NCBI RefSeq assembly: GCF_016862375.1
Contig: NZ_BOMV01000059.1
Coordinates: 186,001 to 250,000 of the forward strand
DNA length: 64,000 bases
Source of the DNA: Paractinoplanes rishiriensis
GTDB lineage: Bacteria; Actinomycetota; Actinomycetes; Mycobacteriales; Micromonosporaceae
Direction of reading: 5' to 3'
How positions within the stretch are numbered: position 1 is the stretch's first letter; each line of letters begins with the position of its first letter. Both the position numbers and the translations under genes were made by a program. This document shows positions 54,401 through 60,340 of this stretch, piece after piece. The notes below the pieces were generated by a model. It ran no database searches. It was given only the letters and a program-made list of their open reading frames with translations, and was not told the origin of the DNA.

Positions 54401-55360
54401 GAGTTCGCGACGGGTCCGGGCGGCGACCGCGAGTTCGAGATCGCCGTCTCCAACGCCCGGGCCGAACGCCGCATGCTGGTCCAGGACATCTGCTCGATGC
54501 TGGTGCCGCCCCAGGTGGCCAAGGAAGCGACCACGGCAACCCTGCTCCGCCACGCGGTGCGGCAGGTGCCGGCCGAGGAGTCGTCCACCCTCGACGACGT
54601 GGTCCGCACTCTGCAGGGCCTGGACGACGAGGAGGGCAAGGAACTCGCCAACCTGCTGCTGGACACCGCCGAGATGCCGCTGGCGCTGCTGTTCTTCGGC
54701 TCACCGCCGCAGCACCTGCTGGGCGCCGACGCGGCCCTCACGGTCATCACCATGGCCGGTCTCCGCCTGCCCGACCTGAAGATCGAACGCGAGTACTGGT
54801 CGGCCGAGGAGTCGCTGGCCCTGCCCATGCTGCACACGGCCCACCGCCTGGCGGTCCGGCGCTGCTACGGCGGCTCGATGAGCTCCCGCAAAATGGTCGG
54901 CCTGGACGAGGCACACTTCATGGAGGGCTGGCGTTCCGGCCGGTCCTTCCTGGTGCGCCTGGCCCGAGACTCCCGAAAGTGGAACCTGGCGGCCCTGGTG
55001 GCGTCCCAGAACCCGCGCGACATCCTGGGCCTTGACGTGCAAAACCTGGTGTCCACGGTCTTCGTAGGCCGCATCGCCGAAGACCAGGAGATCGCGTCCG
55101 AGGCCCTGCGCCTGCTGCGGGTCCCCGTACACGACGGTTACGAGGCCACGCTGGCATCGTTGTCCCAGGTCGACGCGTCCTCGCAACACCGCCTCGGCTT
55201 CCGCGAGTTCGTGATGCGAGACGTGGACGGACGCGTCCAGAAGGTACGTGTCGACGTGTCGTACGTTGAAGGCTTGCTGGAGCACCTGGACACCACGCCG
55301 TCAGCGGCCAAGGCAGCGCCGACGGCAATTCCGATGTCGCCGTCCGACCTGGAGGTTTGA
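51449..55360 (+). CDS. VirB4/TraC-like secretion ATPase with long disordered N-terminus
   Basis: A 1303-aa protein. Residues about 1-320 are disordered, with acidic DFDFGFDFD and long Pro/Ala/Ser/Gly repeats. A basic Lys-rich patch (AKRKEKSPAKRKSKE) follows. From about 455 the VirB4-like part begins (LTFTQSTVTAWYYLPEVRWAF). The C-terminal RecA-like domain has Walker A AEPGGGKST near 912-921, Walker B MVGLDEAHFMEG near 1150 and ALVASQNPRDI. It would power assembly or transport at the membrane. The ATG at 51449 has GGAG 7 bp upstream; an ATG at 51443 is too close to it. Central gene of the locus. Confidence 0.88.
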   Translation: MSGTSPHGHPRADATTPGRQSNGMRSDNYSSPDSLDGAAEEFVAAPSHGAVGVFQAPQPVRPRGGSVDATLDIDSPFLDLFGGTAAPAGTPAPPANGPYPPETDCDPDFDFGFDFDADLPPQKSAPTSAPQSSTPPAAPASAPPASAPPASAGPAPAPARPMSAPPASGPPASAPPASGPAAFGSSASGPPAYGPPAYGPTSGPPAYGPTSGPPAYGPASGPPAPGPAAFEPPASGPPASGPAAFGPPASGPAAFGPPVGSSASGPPASGPPASVRPASAPPGSARPASGPPASGPPASGPPASGPPASGPPASGPPASSPYNRAPVGPKADFYQDNPAPAEAWPDFDDWPGTSSVTPPVTGAPEPTPPVATPPLWQTVGTRHPGQSAVQPYAAPPQETEAEAAALPVPATEKAPAKRKEKSPAKRKSKENLPARQRGKDVKPAPLRPHKLKFGDRDPVLELAISEIAGHLTFTQSTVTAWYYLPEVRWAFRPDAEREALLSAISEQYAGLAGFRLHLRRTNRPFPADEWARTVDSFTAKPLPDVHNATSWSDHLVAAQRHLLSVNHAEGQTYLGVTFARRSLGDTFAERVLRAFGRGTSDNERRKLGRTVEQFDEVLNAFGMRGRRVAPAELEWLMYRSVALCMAPPALLSPITNGHWETGDLLALTEQVERYRTPYGSTVKLVNRMSGEERHVAVLSVGRMEPLEIPEKHEPWLHFHERLPWPMELSSRLDILGSNSSFKNLEHRLRMIRSQQLDYAEHGIDAPPELERLAKRALVIGDEMTTGLPVESARAHGWHRIAVGGSSREECLERARRLIQLYSRELRISLQHPKNQDQLAREFIPGEPIANTGYVRRMPVKLLAAALPQAASTVGDRRGDLIGRTSGTCRRPVFLDLHFPMEVRERSGLGVFVAEPGGGKSTLMGALGYLNARRGVQVTLLDPSGPLARLCQMPELRPYSRVLNLTGSEQGTLAPYALIPTPVRSEFATGPGGDREFEIAVSNARAERRMLVQDICSMLVPPQVAKEATTATLLRHAVRQVPAEESSTLDDVVRTLQGLDDEEGKELANLLLDTAEMPLALLFFGSPPQHLLGADAALTVITMAGLRLPDLKIEREYWSAEESLALPMLHTAHRLAVRRCYGGSMSSRKMVGLDEAHFMEGWRSGRSFLVRLARDSRKWNLAALVASQNPRDILGLDVQNLVSTVFVGRIAEDQEIASEALRLLRVPVHDGYEATLASLSQVDASSQHRLGFREFVMRDVDGRVQKVRVDVSYVEGLLEHLDTTPSAAKAAPTAIPMSPSDLEV
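52028..52108 (+). repeat. coding 27-bp tandem repeat, three copies
   Basis: Three units (52028, 52055, 52082) coding for a Gly-Pro-Pro-Ala-Tyr-Gly-Pro-Thr/Ala-Ser pattern in the disordered N-terminus of the VirB4-like ATPase. Confidence 0.8.
52316..52405 (+). repeat. coding 15-bp tandem repeat, six copies
   Basis: Six units, three of GGGCCGCCCGCATCT followed by three of GGGCCGCCCGCGTCC, coding for Gly-Pro-Pro-Ala-Ser. The base change shared by the last three copies suggests two rounds of amplification. Confidence 0.85.
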
Positions 55361-55361
55361 G

Positions 55362-57326
55362 ATGGTGCGGCGAGCGTTGGCGCTGGCCATGACGATGTTC
55401 GTCACGGTGGTGGCGTCGATCGTGTGGGCGGTGGCAACGCCTAATGCCGCACTGGCGGCGCCGGAGAGGGCACCGGGGGGCGCCTGCAGCACCGAGGAGT
55501 GGCAGAACGATTTTAAGGCGTGCGTGAGCCGCCTGGCCGACGTCAGCGCAAACCGGGCTCAGTGCCTCCTTCCGCCGACCCCAAGCACTCCCGACGCAGG
55601 TCTCGCTGGATGGTTCGTCGAAAGGCCGGAATCTTCTACGAAGCCAGGCCCGCAAGGAATCTATAGTGAATATGGCTATGCGGGTTACAGCTACACCACA
55701 TACGACCTTGACAGCGGCTGCGCGTCAACGCTCATAGATCCAGACTTCAAGTTCGAGACCACAATTGCCAACGGCGAATTCATGGTGGCCACCGCCGTAA
55801 TCGGCGCTTCCAACGCACTGCGTGAGCGGGCCTGGGATCCGCAGACACTTTGGGGCTGGGCCGACCCGCTCGTCGATCAGGCCACCAAGGCAGTCTACGA
55901 GAAGGTCTTCAGCGTTTTCGGTGTGATCACGCTCGCGATCGTTGGAATATATCTTCTTTGGCGATCCCGCCAGGCCGACATGGGAGCTGCCACAACAACT
56001 GCCGGATGGGCGATCCTGGTCATGGTCGCAGTCACGGCAATTGCAGCATGGCCAGTCCGGTCTGCGAACCTCGCCGATCAAAGCTTGATCACCACGCTCG
56101 GAGTCGTACATGACGCCGTGGGCCCCCGACCTGAGAGCGGGGCGAGCGCGGAGTGCCGCCTTGGCAAACCCGATGCCTGCCAGGACCAACGACCCCCAGC
56201 AGTTCGCGCCAGCGACACCGCAGCCGAAACTATGCTTTATCGAAACTGGCTCCGCGGCATTCTTGGATCAGCGGATAGCGAAACTGCAAAGAAGTATGGT
56301 CAAGCACTCTACGACGCCCGATCGCTGACCTGGGACGAAGCTCAACGTATCAGGGATAACCCGGAAACCCGCGAAGGCGTTCTTGACGGAAAGAAGACGC
56401 AGTGGCAGAAGGTCGCGGAGCAAATCAAGCAAGAAGACCCTGAGGCCTACGAATACCTACAGGGCATAAATGGGATGGACCGCATCGGCGCCGGCTTTAT
56501 CGCGGTACTTGCGTCAATCATGTTCGCAATGTTTGACCTAACGGCCTCGATCCTAGTCTTGCTCGGTTTCCTGATTTTCAGGTGGGCGGTCATTGCGGCA
56601 CCGATCCTCGGAACCGTTGGCCTACTACGCCCCGCCAGCTCCGGCATCCGGCGTCTGGGTAACGCAGTCGTCGCCGCCGTCTTCAACATTGCGATCTTCG
56701 GCACGGGGGCGGCGATCTACCTTTTCGCCGTTGATCTGATCATGAACACAGCCAGTCTTGCTGGATGGCTGCAAGTCGTTTTGGTTTGGCTGTGTGGGGT
56801 GGTTGGCTGGCTGCTCTTGAGGCCATATCGCCGAATTACTCAGCTCGGAGGTAAGGACGGCACCCGCGCGATCGCCTCGGCCGGTTCGTGGCACCGCCGG
56901 TTCTTCCGTGACATGCGGGAGGCAGCCAAGCTCGAAATCTCCGAGGGCGGCGGAACCAACGAGCCGGTGATCGGCAAGGGCCGCGGTCGAACCGTCTACG
57001 CCGACCAGAGCAACCTTCGCCCCGAGGCCCGGCTGGAGGACCCGGCTCATGCGGCCGTCAACCGTGGCGGAACCGAGCCGCCCGGCGCGGGCGGTCGACC
57101 CGACGGCTCCTCCACGACCCGCCCCGACGGCAACGAGTCCGTGCACGACGCTTCTCCGCCGCCCGCACGTCGCGATCCCGGCGGCCCGGCACGTCCCCGT
57201 CGCGCGTCGACCTGGACCGAACCGGATGTGGCCGAGCAGCCGGCGTCCTATGCGATCTATCGACCAGAGACCGGAAGCACCACCCAGGAGCCCGCCAGCC
57301 CTCGGGTGCGCTCCGAGGCTAAGTGA
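55362..57326 (+). CDS. VirB6/TrbL-like polytopic membrane protein
   Basis: A 654-aa protein. A Sec signal (MTMFVTVVASIVWAVATP, cleavage near ALAAPE) leads into an extracellular Cys-containing region of about 130 aa. Six to seven helices follow (VFGVITLAIVGIYLLW, ILVMVAVTAIAAWPV, IAVLASIMFAMFDLTASILV, FRWAVIAAPILGTVGLLRP, VVAAVFNIAIFGTGAAIYLF, VVLVWLCGVVGWLLL). The C-terminal 150 residues are cytoplasmic and Pro/Arg-rich. GGAGG lies 6 bp before the ATG. From about 55490 to 56870 the DNA is clearly richer in A/T than its neighbours, with codons otherwise rare here. Confidence 0.83.
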   Translation: MVRRALALAMTMFVTVVASIVWAVATPNAALAAPERAPGGACSTEEWQNDFKACVSRLADVSANRAQCLLPPTPSTPDAGLAGWFVERPESSTKPGPQGIYSEYGYAGYSYTTYDLDSGCASTLIDPDFKFETTIANGEFMVATAVIGASNALRERAWDPQTLWGWADPLVDQATKAVYEKVFSVFGVITLAIVGIYLLWRSRQADMGAATTTAGWAILVMVAVTAIAAWPVRSANLADQSLITTLGVVHDAVGPRPESGASAECRLGKPDACQDQRPPAVRASDTAAETMLYRNWLRGILGSADSETAKKYGQALYDARSLTWDEAQRIRDNPETREGVLDGKKTQWQKVAEQIKQEDPEAYEYLQGINGMDRIGAGFIAVLASIMFAMFDLTASILVLLGFLIFRWAVIAAPILGTVGLLRPASSGIRRLGNAVVAAVFNIAIFGTGAAIYLFAVDLIMNTASLAGWLQVVLVWLCGVVGWLLLRPYRRITQLGGKDGTRAIASAGSWHRRFFRDMREAAKLEISEGGGTNEPVIGKGRGRTVYADQSNLRPEARLEDPAHAAVNRGGTEPPGAGGRPDGSSTTRPDGNESVHDASPPPARRDPGGPARPRRASTWTEPDVAEQPASYAIYRPETGSTTQEPASPRVRSEAK

Positions 57327-57877
57327 TCGGTATGCCCCGAATTCTCGAACTGGGTCTCAACCGCATATTCCGGTCCCGCTGGGGCGTCGCGATCGTCATC
57401 GTCGGCATCGTGGTGGCCGTGGTGGGCATTGGGCGACTGCTGTCCGATGGCAGCAACACCGGACCTTCGCTCGGCAGCGTGTCACCGGCCCCGGCTGTCA
57501 GCATTGACCCGAAGGACGATGACAGCGTCATCGACTCCGGCCCACCGCCGAGCCCGACGACCGGCCCCGGAAAAGCTCAACCCGAGGCGGTGGCCTACGC
57601 CTTCGCCTCGGCTTGGGCGAACCACAAGAACACGACTTCTAAGACCTGGCGTGACCGGCTCCTGCCGAACTCGACCAAGAACCTTGCCGACGAACTCACC
57701 GGCGTGGACCCGGTCGGCGTCCCGGCCGACCGGGTAGTTGGCCGGCCAAGTCTGATACCGGTGAGCGAGACCGTCGTCAACGCGGTCGTCACGATGAACT
57801 CTGGAAAACTCAACCTGCGCCTGGTCGCACCGGACGGCACCTGGCTGGTCGACGGAATCGACTGGGAACAGGGATGA
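57323..57877 (+). CDS. single-span membrane protein with a small extracytoplasmic domain (TcpC/VirB8-like position)
   Basis: A 184-aa protein: basic N-terminus, one helix (WGVAIVIVGIVVAVVGIG), a Pro/Ser/Asp linker, and an exported domain of about 110 aa (AQPEAVAYAFASAWANHKNT, LRLVAPDGTWLVDGIDWEQG). That domain resembles NTF2-like folds of conjugation proteins such as TcpC. Start GTG at 57323 overlaps the previous stop, with GAGG 4 bp upstream; an ATG at 57332 is also possible. Its stop overlaps the next ATG. Confidence 0.75.
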   Translation: MIGMPRILELGLNRIFRSRWGVAIVIVGIVVAVVGIGRLLSDGSNTGPSLGSVSPAPAVSIDPKDDDSVIDSGPPPSPTTGPGKAQPEAVAYAFASAWANHKNTTSKTWRDRLLPNSTKNLADELTGVDPVGVPADRVVGRPSLIPVSETVVNAVVTMNSGKLNLRLVAPDGTWLVDGIDWEQG

Positions 57878-58986
57878 ACATCCCGCGCCCGCGCAAGATC
57901 GTGCTCTTGATCGCGCTGGTCGCGACCCTCGCGCTCCTGTGCTGCGGCGGAAGTATCAGCGCGGTGTTGCTCGGCGGCCTAACCGACGAGAACAACAATC
58001 TGAACGCAGCTCTCGGCTGCGGCAAGGGCGGTCCCGTCGACCCGGACTCGAAGTTGCCACGGATTCGGCCGTACGGCGCCACGCAGATCCGGAATGCGGC
58101 CATCATCATCAACGTCGGTGCCGACCAGAAGCTGCCACCCCGCGCCTGGGTCATCGCGGTGGCCACGGCCATGCAGGAGTCGCGACTCACCAACCTGGGC
58201 AACCTCGGCGCCCGAAACGACCACGACTCGCTCGGCCTGTTCCAGCAGCGGCCAAGCTCCGGCTGGGGGACACCCGAGCAAATCAGAGATCCGGTGTACG
58301 CGAGCACGAAGTTCTACGAGAAGCTCAAGACCATCGAAGGCTGGGAAAACCTGCCGCTCACAAATGCCGCACAGCGGGTACAGATCAGCGCCTATCCGGA
58401 CGCTTATGCCAAGCACGAGCCCCTCGCCACCCAGATCGTCAACATGCTGGCCGACGGCGCGGCCAACGCGGTGGGTAGCTCACTCGAGATGGTTTGTGCG
58501 TCGGCTGGCCAGATCGCAGCTTCTGGCTGGACGATTCCGGTGAAGGATGTTGTCGGTAGCGCATTTCGAACCGTGTCGCGCCCCAGCCACCAGGGCGTCG
58601 ACTTGAGTTCAGGCAGGTATACCCCCATTGCTGCGGCCGCAAGTGGAATCGTCTCGATGGTTAAGTGCGATGAGGACCGTCGCGGCAGGCTGAGCTGCAA
58701 CGTGGACGGTTATCCGGGCAAGGGCGGGTGCGGTTGGATGGTCGAGATCCATCATGCTGGTGATGTCATGACTCGTTATTGCCACATGATCCAGCGGCCG
58801 TTTGTCCGGGAGGGCCAAGAGGTCACAGCGGGTGACGTTATCGGCCGCGTAGGAAGCAGCGGCAACTCCTCGGGCCCGCATCTACATTTCGAAGTCCACC
58901 TCAACAACGATCGCTCGAGCGCAGGAGCTGTCGATCCTGTGCGTTTCATGCGCGAGCAGGGCGCGCCGCTAGGGGGTGAAGGATGA
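57874..58986 (+). CDS. bifunctional cell-wall hydrolase: transglycosylase-like plus M23 peptidase
   Basis: A 370-aa exported protein with an N-terminal anchor (IVLLIALVATLALLCCGG). Residues about 60-200 form a lysozyme-like domain with a candidate catalytic Glu in VATAMQESRLTNLGN and the DHDSLGLFQQRPSSGWGT block. The C-terminal LytM/M23 peptidase domain has zinc motifs HQGVDLS and HLHFE plus GRVGSSGNSSGPH. It would open peptidoglycan to let a transport channel pass, the role of VirB1-like proteins. ATGA overlaps at both ends. Confidence 0.88.
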   Translation: MNIPRPRKIVLLIALVATLALLCCGGSISAVLLGGLTDENNNLNAALGCGKGGPVDPDSKLPRIRPYGATQIRNAAIIINVGADQKLPPRAWVIAVATAMQESRLTNLGNLGARNDHDSLGLFQQRPSSGWGTPEQIRDPVYASTKFYEKLKTIEGWENLPLTNAAQRVQISAYPDAYAKHEPLATQIVNMLADGAANAVGSSLEMVCASAGQIAASGWTIPVKDVVGSAFRTVSRPSHQGVDLSSGRYTPIAAAASGIVSMVKCDEDRRGRLSCNVDGYPGKGGCGWMVEIHHAGDVMTRYCHMIQRPFVREGQEVTAGDVIGRVGSSGNSSGPHLHFEVHLNNDRSSAGAVDPVRFMREQGAPLGGEG

Positions 58987-59591
58987 CCGGAGACTCCGTG
59001 CCCGATCCGTTCGCCGGTCATCCCGACTGGTCTCTCGATCCACCGCGCCCGATAGTTCCGACGCCGGCCAGCATGTGTGGCAACCTACGAGGTCGCCGGG
59101 TACTTATCGGTATGCCTGGTCACGGATGGCGCGCAGACCTGAGAGCCGACGAAAAGGTCGTCCAGGGAAGCCGGACCTACGTTCCAGTCATGCCGGAGTC
59201 GGAGTGGTACCGCGCTGAATCGGAGCAAACGGAAGTTTTTGCGCCACTCGTGCCAGTCGAACGGGTTTGGGTCGAAGAATACGGCGTCGCATTTGGTGCC
59301 TCCGGGCGGGGGCTTGATGTGGGATCCCGGCTCGTCTCGCTGGACGAGCCCTCACGCCAAGTTCCTACAGCCGCGCTCGATGCATCGAATCTAATGGGCA
59401 AACGCGTAATTCAAATCGCGGACGATGGCAGCGAACGTCGCGATCTGCGCGCTGTTACGGAGTTACACGCGAGTGAAAGTGGCGATGTCTGCGCGCGAGT
59501 GACCGCAGAATTGGACTGGTACCGATGGGGATGGAGCGGGCGCTCACCTCGCACTTTGGAGGTTCCCGTTCATCTGTTGTGGGTCGAGTAG
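58983..59591 (+). CDS. two-repeat hypothetical protein of the secretion-like operon
   Basis: A 202-aa soluble protein, family not recognised. Two similar segments are visible: NLRGRRVLIGMPGHGWRADL..ESEWYRA (about 34-78) and NLMGKRVIQIADDGSERRDL..ELDWYRW (about 137-181). Each has a G-K/R-RV strand, an RxDLRA turn and a WYR end, so it is probably an internal duplication of a small beta domain. It lacks a signal or membrane span. Being last in the operon and tightly coupled (ATGA), it could be a substrate, immunity protein or chaperone (inference only). Confidence 0.72.
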   Translation: MTGDSVPDPFAGHPDWSLDPPRPIVPTPASMCGNLRGRRVLIGMPGHGWRADLRADEKVVQGSRTYVPVMPESEWYRAESEQTEVFAPLVPVERVWVEEYGVAFGASGRGLDVGSRLVSLDEPSRQVPTAALDASNLMGKRVIQIADDGSERRDLRAVTELHASESGDVCARVTAELDWYRWGWSGRSPRTLEVPVHLLWVE

Positions 59592-60191
59592 TCATGAGAC
59601 CTTGGCTGCGCCGCACACTCGCCAACCATTTTGATCGACGAGGATAAACCTCCACTTATCGGTCGTTCGCTCGCTGCCGTCGGTAATCGCGCGGCGAAGA
59701 TCGGTGGTGACCACCGTTTGCCCACCCTCATTGGAGACAGCGAGGCTGGTCCACGTCACTCTGATGCCAATTGAATACTGCTGCTCCCGACCGACTATGT
59801 CGTCCCGAAAGGCCGCAATCTCACCAAAATCCCCGCCCGACTTGCATTGATAGAGCGACGCCTCCTGATCATTTCTGTTTACTAAGTAGGCGCGGATGAA
59901 GCTATCAGTAACTGCGTCGGGTGCTGTTCGTTTGATTTCGGTTGCCTCGTCGTATAAGGAAACCACTACGCCTACGCCGCCCAAGCACAGCAGCGCTGAC
60001 AAGCCCAGCACCATCGCGACTATTAAGCGTGCTCGGCGGTTGCGAAGCCTTGGGGGGCGGGCGGCCGCCGGTGGTGGTGGTGGTGGTGGTGCGCCGGCCG
60101 GAGGTGGGGGCGGCGCGCCTGACACGGGTGATGGGCCTCGGGCCGCTGGGGGTTGTGGCGTTGGGCCGGTCACGGGCTCTTGCGGCTGCAC
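59592..60191 (-). CDS. Pro-rich single-span protein with NTF2-like domain
   Basis: About 199 aa. A cytoplasmic Pro/Ala run (GAPPPPPAGAPPPPPPPAAA) is followed by one helix (LIVAMVLGLSALLCLGGVGV) and an exported domain of about 115 aa (AVTDSFIRAYLVNRNDQEAS, YSIGIRVTWTSLAVSNEGG, TTDKWRFILVDQNGWRVC). It resembles Mce-associated or DUF4878-like domains. The start is uncertain: GTG at 60191 is chosen because the Pro-rich sequence begins there. It is convergent with the preceding operon, with no bases between the stops. Confidence 0.68.
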   Translation of the reverse strand: MQPQEPVTGPTPQPPAARGPSPVSGAPPPPPAGAPPPPPPPAAARPPRLRNRRARLIVAMVLGLSALLCLGGVGVVVSLYDEATEIKRTAPDAVTDSFIRAYLVNRNDQEASLYQCKSGGDFGEIAAFRDDIVGREQQYSIGIRVTWTSLAVSNEGGQTVVTTDLRRAITDGSERTTDKWRFILVDQNGWRVCGAAKVS

Positions 60192-60304
60192 ACATACGAC
60201 AGTAGTGCCTCTCGGCGCACAGACCGTGCCAAGCCGCGCACGGGTGTGAATGTCGCGGCGCGCAAGGTGGTGGGGGGCGGGAACGCGATGTGGCCGCCGG
60301 TCTG

Positions 60305-60319
60305 GGATAAGTTTTATCC
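60305..60319. promoter_or_regulatory. palindrome GGATAA-GTT-TTATCC upstream of the FtsK-like gene
   Basis: Perfect 6-bp arms around three bases, about 22 bp before the preferred start at 60341, in the gap shared with the divergent gene at 60191. It also contains TAAGTT, a possible -10 element, so it may be an operator over the promoter. Confidence 0.4.
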
Positions 60320-60340
60320 GCACACAGGGAGGTGAGGGCG

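Noticed and set aside
50757..59591. Ordinary integrative conjugative element
   Set aside because: No relaxase, integrase, excisionase, attachment repeats or tRNA target seen within the window; the right boundary beyond 64000 cannot be checked.
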